A stretch of 60,823 nt of DNA from a virus, in the IMG/VR virus record IMGVR_UViG_3300021957_000035, positions 1-60,823 of that record; one strand, written 5' to 3'. Below are positions 34,792 to 41,971 of this stretch, piece after piece. Numbering within the stretch: position 1 is the first letter of the stretch; the number at the start of each line of letters is the position of its first letter. Both the position numbers and the translations under genes were made by a program. The notes under the pieces are model-generated. The model made no database searches. It was not told the DNA's origin and saw nothing but the letters and a program-made list of their open reading frames with translations.

Positions 34792-35402
34792 TATAACGCC
34801 TCAATTAAATTAATTGTACCAATGTTAGAAAGAATACCGTCCGTATAAGTAATTCCCATTTGATTATCAATGCTTTTAAAATAACTTATAACACAGCTAT
34901 CACCTGTTAATAGGTTAGTACCATTAGGAACAGCAGAAACTAAATTAGGATAAATATTTAAAGTTCTACTAGTTGTAGTTCCGGTAAGAGTAAGCTCATT
35001 AGTAGTAATATATACCTTTGAGTGATTAGCAAATTTAATAAAGCTACCTTTTGGTAATATGCCTTCTTGAGAAGAACTATTATTAATTGATATTGAAGAA
35101 ACACCTGCCGCTGCTGTGGAACCTACATTAGTACTAGAAAGAGTATTTGTATTTCCTTCCTTAATTAATTGAGGCATAATCATAGTATCAGATGTATCAA
35201 AGTTAACTATAGTACTTAAAAATAATTCTGCCGCTTTATCTTCATTTGATAAAGCATTAAAGCTTAATTCCCACCGTTGATGGTCTTGAGAAGCTCTTTG
35301 AGTCTTTAATGAGACTGTTGTCATGTCAAAGTAGGGTTCATTTGACGATATTGTAATGGGCGCAAGTATTTCAGCACCTTGATAAAAATAAGTTTTTGCC
35401 AT
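34791..35402 (-). CDS. Minor tail/tail-tip protein (203 aa)
   Basis: No firm family. The first 65 residues resemble the beginning of a distal tail protein (AEILAPITISSNEPYFDMTTVSLKTQRASQDHQRWELSFNAL); the rest is beta-rich with GSFIKFANHSKVYITTNELTLTG. It lies between a gpK-like peptidase gene and the CBM-containing tip protein, overlapping the latter by one base, so a tail-tip role is likely. Confidence 0.6.
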   Translation of the reverse strand: MAKTYFYQGAEILAPITISSNEPYFDMTTVSLKTQRASQDHQRWELSFNALSNEDKAAELFLSTIVNFDTSDTMIMPQLIKEGNTNTLSSTNVGSTAAAGVSSISINNSSSQEGILPKGSFIKFANHSKVYITTNELTLTGTTTSRTLNIYPNLVSAVPNGTNLLTGDSCVISYFKSIDNQMGITYTDGILSNIGTINLIEAL

Positions 35403-35406
35403 TTTT

Positions 35407-35844
35407 TTATTTCCTTGGTCTAGCTAATTCTAAGTGTCTTTCTAAGAATAGTACTTGTCTATCTTCACGTACACCTAAATTGTCTTCACGAGTAAGATGC
35501 CAAAAGCCATCCCCCGCAATCATTGCCGACCCTTTTTCAAAAGCAATATCACCTAGCTTGGGTCTTCTACTAGGGATGTATTCATAGCCACAATATTCGG
35601 CATAAGTTTTTAGAGTATATCCACTCTTTAATAGTTGATGAAGCCATTCTCTTGATGACTTCCAACGGGCAGTAAATAAGCCTCTAGCCTTACTTGTTCC
35701 TCTAAGTTCTAAGTCGTACTCAGCAAATAAAGCGAAACAATCATTTACACCTCTTGTATATTCTTTGCAAGCATTAGTTAACTGATTTATAGTATCAGTA
35801 GCCCGTTGCAAGGCTGTTAACATTTCTTCGTCTGTATAATACAT
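35407..35844 (-). CDS. Tail-tip NlpC/P60-like (gpK-type) protein
   Basis: The 145-residue protein has VNDCFALFAEYDLELRG (Cys near residue 41) and later AMIAGDGFWHLTREDNL, the spacing of catalytic Cys and His in the papain-like gpK family. Such proteins sit at the tail tip and may cleave peptidoglycan on entry. The normal gpL-gpK-gpJ neighbourhood supports this. Activity is not certain because the third residue is not evident. Confidence 0.6.
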   Translation of the reverse strand: MYYTDEEMLTALQRATDTINQLTNACKEYTRGVNDCFALFAEYDLELRGTSKARGLFTARWKSSREWLHQLLKSGYTLKTYAEYCGYEYIPSRRPKLGDIAFEKGSAMIAGDGFWHLTREDNLGVREDRQVLFLERHLELARPRK

Positions 35845-35852
35845 CTTACTAT

Positions 35853-35879
35853 CTCTCTGCTACAGAGTGCTGCAGAGAG
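35853..35879 (-). terminator. Hairpin between PhoH and the gpK-like gene
   Basis: CTCTCTGC (35853-35860) and GCAGAGAG (35872-35879) form a perfect 8-bp stem with an 11-base loop in the 100-base gap after phoH. There is no strong T run. It may be an attenuator or RNA-stabilising structure. Confidence 0.45.
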
Positions 35880-35945
35880 CAACGATAAAGCTTATTAGAT
35901 AATTACCCCTATACACAAGCCTTAATGCTACTCTCTGTGTCTCTT

Positions 35946-36629
35946 TTATAACTTTTCTTTAATAAACATTCTTACTAGATCTGCTACAATATCACTACGA
36001 ACAATATCATCTACTGTAAACTTAATTACAGGTAGTGGTATGTAATTCTTTTTAATTAAAGCACAAAACTTTAATAAGTCTTGACCTTTGCGCACATCGG
36101 ATTGTGCTGGATCTCCCATAAGCACTAACTTAGAATTTTCCCCTAGACGAGTACTAATTGCTTTAAGTTCATCAATCGAAAGATTTTGAGCTTCGTCTAC
36201 GAGTACTAAAGAGTTCTCAAAAGAACGTCCTCGTATTGTTTCAATAGGTTGAATTTCAATTTCACCCTTATTAATCATGTATTTATATTTTTCTTTACAG
36301 AAAGCCCGTTCAAACACTTCTAGAATAGGCAAGAGCCAAGGTGTCATTTTTTCTTGAATAGTTCCAGGAAAATGACCTAAGCTTTTACCTGTAGATACGT
36401 TAGCACGAGTAATTACAATTTTCTCATAACCGCCTTTTTGGTAAAGATGTGCGACCGTTCCTGTACTGCAGTAGGTTTTTCCGGTTCCAGCGCAACCAAT
36501 AGCAACAGTAATAGGATAGACTTTAATAGAGCGAATGAGTTTATCTTGCTTTTCATTCTTTGGTATGACATGGAATCCTATCCTGTGTATATTATTTTTA
36601 GTAGCATAACGAGATTTTCTTTTGCTCAA
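35946..36629 (-). CDS. phoH: PhoH-like ATPase
   Basis: The 227-residue protein has Walker A GCAGTGKTY (about residues 44-52), LGHFPGTIQEKM, a Walker B-like LVLVDEAQN and LVLMGDPAQSD, all standard for PhoH. The start appears to be TTG (36627-36629) with AAGGAAAT upstream. PhoH is widespread in marine phages; its role is unclear, with RNA or phosphate stress links proposed. It lies within the tail-fibre region rather than with replication genes. Confidence 0.92.
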   Translation of the reverse strand: MSKRKSRYATKNNIHRIGFHVIPKNEKQDKLIRSIKVYPITVAIGCAGTGKTYCSTGTVAHLYQKGGYEKIVITRANVSTGKSLGHFPGTIQEKMTPWLLPILEVFERAFCKEKYKYMINKGEIEIQPIETIRGRSFENSLVLVDEAQNLSIDELKAISTRLGENSKLVLMGDPAQSDVRKGQDLLKFCALIKKNYIPLPVIKFTVDDIVRSDIVADLVRMFIKEKL

Positions 36630-36656
36630 ATTTTTATTTCCTTAATTTCAAGTCAA

Positions 36657-37007
36657 TTAGCTATCAAACGCAATCATACAATGCATATCTACATCATAAT
36701 TTGATTGTGCATCATAAAGACATACAGCGCTCATATAAGCTGATGAAGCATGTGAATAAAAGCCTATATACCGATATGGATTGCTTGCATATCCGGCGCT
36801 CCCTGCTGAAGCAAAATAAATATTAGTCATATTGTTACTAAAATTTGCTCTTACATTTCCAGTTCCTATATCCGTAACACTACTTACATTTTTGCTATCT
36901 TTGATTGTCTGAGTACTATAAGTGTAAGTGTGAACCCAAGCCTTTACAGTATCTTCTGGTGCAACACCGCTATCAAAGTTATCGTTTCCACGGATTGTGC
37001 TAGTCAT
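36657..37007 (-). CDS. Small adhesin-tip protein, paralogue 3
   Basis: The 116-residue protein contains VKAWVHTYTYSTQTIKDSKNVSSVTDIGTGNVRANFSN, aligning with paralogues at 37439-37804 and 38205-38564 and with the gpJ C-terminus (W/F-V-NFNG..IRDSxN(V/I)xSV..). Family members look like receptor-binding tip domains of marine phage fibres. The second half is aromatic-rich and diverged, as expected for host-contact surfaces. Confidence 0.65.
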   Translation of the reverse strand: MTSTIRGNDNFDSGVAPEDTVKAWVHTYTYSTQTIKDSKNVSSVTDIGTGNVRANFSNNMTNIYFASAGSAGYASNPYRYIGFYSHASSAYMSAVCLYDAQSNYDVDMHCMIAFDS

Positions 37008-37008
37008 T

Positions 37009-37368
37009 TTATTCCACCGTTACATTAGGAATTGGTTGAATAGCTTTTAATTCGTTAGGAGTTGTAGCGTTTTCTATAGTTGATAAACCAGGAGCATCAC
37101 GTAAAGCTTGTTTTTGAGCAACAATACTTGATGTATCTGCACTAGTTTCTAAAGCTTTCATGTAAGCTGTATCTAAAGAAGCTAAAGGTTCAGTTCTAGC
37201 CATACGAATTTTATTTCGCCAAATGTCTTTAGCTTTTTCCATATTTACAGAAATTATACCTGTGTCTGTATTAGCTTCCCAACTTTCACGAAAAGTACGC
37301 TCTGCTGGGGTTGTGTAATCTGCGGCGTCATATTCTGTAGCGCCAATCTTAATGAATGTTTGTGTCAT
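37009..37368 (-). CDS. Tail-fibre assembly chaperone-like protein, copy 2
   Basis: The 119-residue protein has PAERTFRESWEANTDTGIISVNMEKAKDIWRNKIRMART and LASLDTAYMKALE, then KQALRDAP. This FR-x-(A/S)W ... VDM-KAK-I ... R-x-LRD pattern occurs in small proteins next to marine phage fibre genes and resembles tail-fibre assembly chaperones. It follows an adhesin paralogue and a 19-codon remnant related to the other chaperone-like gene (37801-38202). Confidence 0.6.
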   Translation of the reverse strand: MTQTFIKIGATEYDAADYTTPAERTFRESWEANTDTGIISVNMEKAKDIWRNKIRMARTEPLASLDTAYMKALETSADTSSIVAQKQALRDAPGLSTIENATTPNELKAIQPIPNVTVE

Positions 37369-37424
37369 TGTGTTACTCCGTGAAAGTTGTCAGGGTCTTC
37401 TAAGATGATGCGGTATTTTGTCAT
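37365..37424 (-). pseudogene. 19-codon remnant of a chaperone N-terminus
   Basis: ATG at 37422-37424, preceded by AAGGAAA, opens MTKYRIILEDPDNF then stops after 19 codons with a TGA overlapping the next ATG. TKYRIILEDPDN closely matches TKYRVVFDDPDN near the start of the chaperone-like gene at 37801-38202. It seems a truncated duplicate, perhaps retained as a coupled leader. Confidence 0.6.
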
Positions 37425-37438
37425 AACATTTAATTTCC

Positions 37439-37804
37439 TTAATAAAAAACAGTAGATACAAACTCTGGCGAATCTGAAGGAGTAAAAGCTGAACCAAGAT
37501 TATTGCTGGATTCGTGATAAAATGCGGTAGTTGTCATTACCGAATTGTTGCGTCTTCCAGCGTGCATTTGAGAAGATGCAGTGCTATTCCACACCGCTGA
37601 TACAGCATAACTGTAATTGCTACTTGGTATTGCCACTGAGAAGTTTGACGTATATGTTCCTGTGCCGTTGTCAGTAATACTACTAACATTGCTATTATCA
37701 CGAATGGATACAGTTCCTGTGCCATTGAAGTTTACCCAAGCCCTAGCAGAATGAAGAGGAGCACCACCTGTAGTTTGTAGGTTATCAACCTTAATCGTAC
37801 TCAT
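37439..37804 (-). CDS. Small adhesin-tip protein, paralogue 2
   Basis: The start at 37802-37804 overlaps the upstream gene (ATGA) and is preceded by GGGAGATGG. The 121-residue protein has ARAWVNFNGTGTVSIRDNSNVSSI, the best example of the tip-domain motif, and C-terminal aromatic beta strands. It is one of four related domains in this genome and probably a receptor-binding fibre tip. Confidence 0.7.
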   Translation of the reverse strand: MSTIKVDNLQTTGGAPLHSARAWVNFNGTGTVSIRDNSNVSSITDNGTGTYTSNFSVAIPSSNYSYAVSAVWNSTASSQMHAGRRNNSVMTTTAFYHESSNNLGSAFTPSDSPEFVSTVFY

Positions 37805-38202
37805 TCCACCATCTCCCAAGCATTACGAAACTGCCTGTCGCTTGGCACTTCCTCTGTACGAACAATCCTAAACATTGGGCGGTTGTGTTCTTCTGCCCAG
37901 CACTTGCGAGGCAAATCTTTCATTACAAGATACTCCATAGCTTCTTCTTCCGTTAATGGTCCAATTCGAGGCGCTTTCCATTGTAATTCGTGTTTTTCTG
38001 GATCATGGCTAAAGCTTTCTATTCGACCTTCTTCTCTTGCTTTGTTTTCGTCATCTTGAAGTTGCCAATAAACCCAAATAGGAGGTAGTTTACCCGCCAT
38101 AGCTTCATCTAGCCACTCTTTTGCAGGAATTAAAACCTTAGTAGTTTCGTCAAGGTTATCTGGATCGTCAAAGACAACACGATATTTTGTATATTCTGTC
38201 AT
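37801..38202 (-). CDS. Tail-fibre assembly chaperone-like protein, copy 1
   Basis: The 133-residue protein starts with TKYRVVFDDPDN and ends RIVRTEEVPSDRQFRNAWEMVE, the FRNAW motif shared with fibre-chaperone-like proteins. It is placed between adhesin paralogues 1 and 2. Its N-terminal sequence recurs in the remnant at 37365-37424 and its C-terminal motif recurs at the start of the copy at 37009-37368, indicating duplication. Confidence 0.6.
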   Translation of the reverse strand: MTEYTKYRVVFDDPDNLDETTKVLIPAKEWLDEAMAGKLPPIWVYWQLQDDENKAREEGRIESFSHDPEKHELQWKAPRIGPLTEEEAMEYLVMKDLPRKCWAEEHNRPMFRIVRTEEVPSDRQFRNAWEMVE

Positions 38203-38204
38203 GA

Positions 38205-38564
38205 TTAATTTATCCCAAAAAAGTAGCTAAAGCCATCATAGTCATATTCAGTGTTTCTATAACCGCTTATCATTCTAATGGATGTTGAAGTTTTAGTTAA
38301 ATAACCAGCGGTGGTTATCCCATCATCTGAATTGCCAAGGCTATCATCGTAACCACAACCACCGTAAGCATAATAAGCAGTTGAATTAGCATTAGAAAAA
38401 TTAAAAGTCTGATTTCCAGTAGCATGGTCTGCTATACTAGATAGAGCACCACTTCCATTTATGCCATTTGATTGAGGTGCGTAATCTACCCAACATCTGT
38501 TGAAAAATACTTTTCCACCGTTAGTAGTTGATTCCTGTATATCATTTACGTTAAGCGTACTCAT
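38205..38564 (-). CDS. Small adhesin-tip protein, paralogue 1
   Basis: The 119-residue protein begins MSTLNVNDIQESTTNGGKVFF and has CWVDYAPQSNGINGSGALSSIADHATGNQTFNFSN, matching the N-terminal layout of paralogue 2 (MST-KVDNLQTTGG...). The second half is diverged and aromatic. Probably another exchangeable receptor-binding tip. Confidence 0.65.
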   Translation of the reverse strand: MSTLNVNDIQESTTNGGKVFFNRCWVDYAPQSNGINGSGALSSIADHATGNQTFNFSNANSTAYYAYGGCGYDDSLGNSDDGITTAGYLTKTSTSIRMISGYRNTEYDYDGFSYFFGIN

Positions 38565-38780
38565 TTATACCACCGTCCATGTTTCACCAGATCCAACTGT
38601 AACTGTAACACCGCTGTTAATTGTAATTGGCCCTGCAGACATTGCATTATGATTATTCCTAATAGTATAACTAGACGCTACCGTAGTAGGATTTTCTTTA
38701 AATACTGCTAAAGAGTTATTATCCATTTCTGTATGTGTTAATGCACTGCCTTTATCCGCTCTTGTTGTAATAGATGTCAT
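38565..38780 (-). CDS. Small tail-fibre protein (71 aa)
   Basis: The 71-residue protein has THTEMDNN near the start and ends GPITINSGVTVTVGSGETWTVV, a beta-helical tip motif commonly found at the end of marine phage fibre proteins. It overlaps the glycosyltransferase-like stop by four bases (ATGA). Confidence 0.65.
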   Translation of the reverse strand: MTSITTRADKGSALTHTEMDNNSLAVFKENPTTVASSYTIRNNHNAMSAGPITINSGVTVTVGSGETWTVV

Positions 38781-39670
38781 CGATAATCATATCCTCTAGT
38801 TGTAGAAACATAATCGTATTTATATTCTTCTCGTTTGTCTAGAATATACTCAAAATACATTTCCATTTGTTTTTGCCAGTTTTCTTGTAGTTCAGGGTTT
38901 ACAATTCCCGATTTAGGGCTATTTAAAGCCTTTTGCATCCAATTATAAGGATCACTATTATTAAATAAATTTCTGTTTATATGGTAAAAAGAACCTTCAT
39001 GTACTCTGTTATAAACATCAATAGGATCTACTTCCTTACCTAAAGCTACAGCATAAACTGCACTTTCTGTCATATGTGATAAGTGTGCTACTTCACAACC
39101 AAGTAGTAACTTATACATATTAATATCTCGATCTAATACTATATCCCCAAGCATGTCTTTTAATTCACCAACAATAGCGTAAGTGGTAAGAGGATGTGGT
39201 TTAAACCAGATATCACCCTCCCACTTATCTCTTAAATAACACAATTTATTTGCACAAATAGTTTCTTTAATTTTATTAGAACCTAACGGTATAATTAAAT
39301 GATCTTTAGGCTCAAGATCATGATCCTTAATATGATCATATTTATTAGAAGTACCGTTAGTAGCTTTTTCTACAAAGTAAGACATAAAATCTGTTTTTAT
39401 TTCACAGTCATCTTCGTGTGCTTCTTCTAGTTGTTTACAACGAAGCATTTGTTGAAGCGGATTCATGGAAAAGCAATGCGCCCATTCAGTGTATTGTATA
39501 GTTTTGAAATAAGGAAGTTCATTTGCAACTACATCGTATGCAGACTCAATCTTATGTTTCTTTTTAAGTTTAAAAAAATGTTTTTCACATTCTTTTAAGT
39601 GCAAAAGAGTTTTTGATTTACGCATATCGCCAATACGCTCTTTAATAGAGGCTTTATTAAACATTTCCAT
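38777..39670 (-). CDS. Glycosyltransferase-like protein (GT-B/capsule-type, KPHP motif)
   Basis: The 297-residue protein has WFKPHPLTTYAIVGE (about residues 156-170), DIVLDRDINMYKLLLGCEVAHLSHMTESAVYAVALGKEV. This resembles the C-terminal nucleotide-binding half of capsule/CDP-glycerol and sialyl-type transferases, which use a K-HP motif and a later S-(S/T) motif before a helix. The N-terminal half is shorter than in known enzymes. It lies nine bases after the Ser/Thr-rich fibre gene, suggesting the fibre as a substrate. The enzyme call is tentative. Confidence 0.5.
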   Translation of the reverse strand: MEMFNKASIKERIGDMRKSKTLLHLKECEKHFFKLKKKHKIESAYDVVANELPYFKTIQYTEWAHCFSMNPLQQMLRCKQLEEAHEDDCEIKTDFMSYFVEKATNGTSNKYDHIKDHDLEPKDHLIIPLGSNKIKETICANKLCYLRDKWEGDIWFKPHPLTTYAIVGELKDMLGDIVLDRDINMYKLLLGCEVAHLSHMTESAVYAVALGKEVDPIDVYNRVHEGSFYHINRNLFNNSDPYNWMQKALNSPKSGIVNPELQENWQKQMEMYFEYILDKREEYKYDYVSTTRGYDYR

Positions 39671-39679
39671 GATATTATC

Positions 39680-41959
39680 CTAACTGTAAAATGAAGTCAC
39701 CCTAAGCGTATTAAACGTAGTTGTGGTGCTTCTACTTGTGCTAAATGTGGTTGTAAACGTACTACTAGTACTAAATGTAGTAGTAAAAGTAGTAATAGTA
39801 CTTTTGCTTGTTGAAAAAGTTGTCGTTGTTGACCTTGTTGTATTAAAAGTAGTAGTAGTACTCCTAGTAGTATTATAATACGTTGTATAAGTTGTAATAG
39901 TACTACGAGTTGTGTTAAACGTTGTAGTTGTACTATGACTAGTTGCATACGTTGTAGTCGTACTTCTACTAGTGCTTGTTGCAAAAGTAGTAGTAGTACT
40001 ATGACTTGTAGCATAAGTAGTTGTAGTGCTCCTACTAGTGCTTGTTGCAAAAGTTGTTGTAGTACTATGACTAGTTGCATACGTTGTTGTTGTACTTTTA
40101 GTAGTATTAAATGTTGTTGTAGTACTATGGCTTGTTGTATGACTAGTTTGATATGTTGTAGTTGTACTTTGGGTAGTATTATAAGTTGTAGTTGTAGCTC
40201 TACTAGTGGCAAACGTAGTAGTAGTACTGTGACTAGTTGTATGTGCAGTCAGATATGCCGTTGTAGTTGACTTACTGGTATTATAAGTAGTAGTAGTACT
40301 CCTAGTAGTATTATAATACGTTGTATAAGTTGTCGTAGTTGAACGACTAGTAGAGAACACAGTTGATGTAGTTCTACTAGTATTAAACGTAGTAGTTGTC
40401 AAAAGAGAAGTGTTTCTACTAGTGTTATACGTAGTAGTTGTAATTTTAGCCGTGTTATAAGTTGTCGTAGTTGTATGACTTGTAGTATAAACCGTTGCTG
40501 TAGTTCTACTAGTTGAAAAGGTTGTAATAGTAGCCATAGACGTATTATAATACGTAGTATACTCTGTTGTTGTACTACGAGTCGTATTAAACGTTGTAGT
40601 TGTACTATGGCTAGTATTAAATGTTGTTGTAGTACTATGGCTAGTGTTATAGCTTGTTGTAGTGCTATGGCTAGTATTATAACTTGTAGTCGTATTATAC
40701 GTTGTTGTAGTGCTTTTACTTGTACTAAATGTAGTAGTCGTATTAAACGTAGTCGTAGTGCTTCTACTTGTGCTTGCACTAGTATTTACAACATAATTTA
40801 CATTCATATAGTTAGTAGCAACGTAGTTTTGAAAACTTGTATTAAACGTTGTTGTAGTACTTTTACTTGTACTGGTCGATCGAGTAGTGTTAAAGGTCGT
40901 AGTTGTACTATGACTTGTGCTTGTTGATCGACTGGTACTATAAGTCGTAGTCGTACTTTTGCTTGTTGAATATGTTGTAGTTGTACTTTTGCTAGTTGCA
41001 TAAGTCGTTGTTGTACTATTACTTGTACTAAAAGTCGTAGTTGTACTATGACTCGTAGTATGACTAGTTTGGAAAGTTGTAGTTGTACCCTTAGTAGTAT
41101 TATAAGTAGTAGTCGTACTATGACTAGTATTATATGTAGTAGTTGTACTATGACTAGTTGCATAAGTTGTAGCTGTAGTACGGCTAGTTGAGAAAGTAGT
41201 AGTAAAAGTCGTAGTAGTAGATCTACTTGTACTAAACGTAGTTGTAGTACCACGAGATGTATTAAAAGTTGTAGTTGTACTATGGCTTGTAGTATGACTA
41301 GTGGTAAAAGTCGTAGTTGTGCTGTGACTTGTAGAATACACTGTTGTAGTACTTTTACTTGTAGAATACACTGTTGTATAAGTCGTAGTGGTACTTTTAG
41401 TAGTATTAAAAGTTGTCGTTGTACTGTGACTCGTAGCAAACGTTGTAGTCGTGCTATGACTAGTATTATAATAAGTCGTATAAGTCGTAGTTGTAGCTCT
41501 ACTAGTAGCAAAAGTAGTAGTAGTACTAGTATTTGTATTATACGTTGTTGTTGTACTTCTAGTAGTGTTTGTATTAAACGTTGTAGTCGTACTTGTATTT
41601 GTATTATACGTAGTAGTAGTACTTCTAGTAGTGTTTGTATTAAACGTTGTAGTCGTACTATGACTAGTATTATAAGTCGTAGTTGTTGCACGACTAGTTG
41701 CAAAAGTAGTAGTAGTACTATGCTCAGTACTATGACTAGTTTGGAAAGTTGTAGTTGTACTATTACTTGTCGCAAACGTAGTAGTTGTAGCTTGACTCGT
41801 ATTGAATGTTGTTGTTGTAGACGCAGTTGTAGCTCTACTAGTATTAAATGTAGTTGTTGTACTTCTACTAGTATTAAATGTAGTAGTCGTAGATTTAGAA
41901 GTGGAGACTGATGTGCTCCACTCCTTTATCCCGTCCATAAATCCAAAGTTGTTGCTCAT
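39680..41959 (-). CDS. Threonine-rich decapeptide-repeat fibre protein
   Basis: After a 14-residue N-terminus (MSNNFGFMDGIKEW) almost the whole 759-residue chain repeats a ten-residue unit, S-T-T-T-T-(F/Y)-N-T-S-x, about 70 times with small insertions and one non-repeat island (YVATNYMNVNYVVN, near residue 380). Thr alone makes up roughly half the chain. The regular aromatic spaced by Thr/Ser suggests a beta-solenoid or intertwined fibre. It lies between the Ala-rich fibre gene and a glycosyltransferase-like gene, and the Ser/Thr surface could be O-glycosylated. I know no characterised homologue. Confidence 0.75.
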   Translation of the reverse strand: MSNNFGFMDGIKEWSTSVSTSKSTTTTFNTSRSTTTTFNTSRATTASTTTTFNTSQATTTTFATSNSTTTTFQTSHSTEHSTTTTFATSRATTTTYNTSHSTTTTFNTNTTRSTTTTYNTNTSTTTTFNTNTTRSTTTTYNTNTSTTTTFATSRATTTTYTTYYNTSHSTTTTFATSHSTTTTFNTTKSTTTTYTTVYSTSKSTTTVYSTSHSTTTTFTTSHTTSHSTTTTFNTSRGTTTTFSTSRSTTTTFTTTFSTSRTTATTYATSHSTTTTYNTSHSTTTTYNTTKGTTTTFQTSHTTSHSTTTTFSTSNSTTTTYATSKSTTTTYSTSKSTTTTYSTSRSTSTSHSTTTTFNTTRSTSTSKSTTTTFNTSFQNYVATNYMNVNYVVNTSASTSRSTTTTFNTTTTFSTSKSTTTTYNTTTSYNTSHSTTTSYNTSHSTTTTFNTSHSTTTTFNTTRSTTTEYTTYYNTSMATITTFSTSRTTATVYTTSHTTTTTYNTAKITTTTYNTSRNTSLLTTTTFNTSRTTSTVFSTSRSTTTTYTTYYNTTRSTTTTYNTSKSTTTAYLTAHTTSHSTTTTFATSRATTTTYNTTQSTTTTYQTSHTTSHSTTTTFNTTKSTTTTYATSHSTTTTFATSTSRSTTTTYATSHSTTTTFATSTSRSTTTTYATSHSTTTTFNTTRSTITTYTTYYNTTRSTTTTFNTTRSTTTTFSTSKSTITTFTTTFSTSSTFTTTFSTSRSTTTTFNTLRVTSFYS
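39720..41900 (-). repeat. 30-bp tandem coding repeat (decapeptide units)
   Basis: Degenerate 30-bp units encoding STTTTF-x-TS-x fill this stretch. Synonymous codons vary strongly between units, so the DNA repeat is old and selection acts on the peptide. Confidence 0.8.
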
Positions 41960-41971
41960 AAGAATCTCCTA

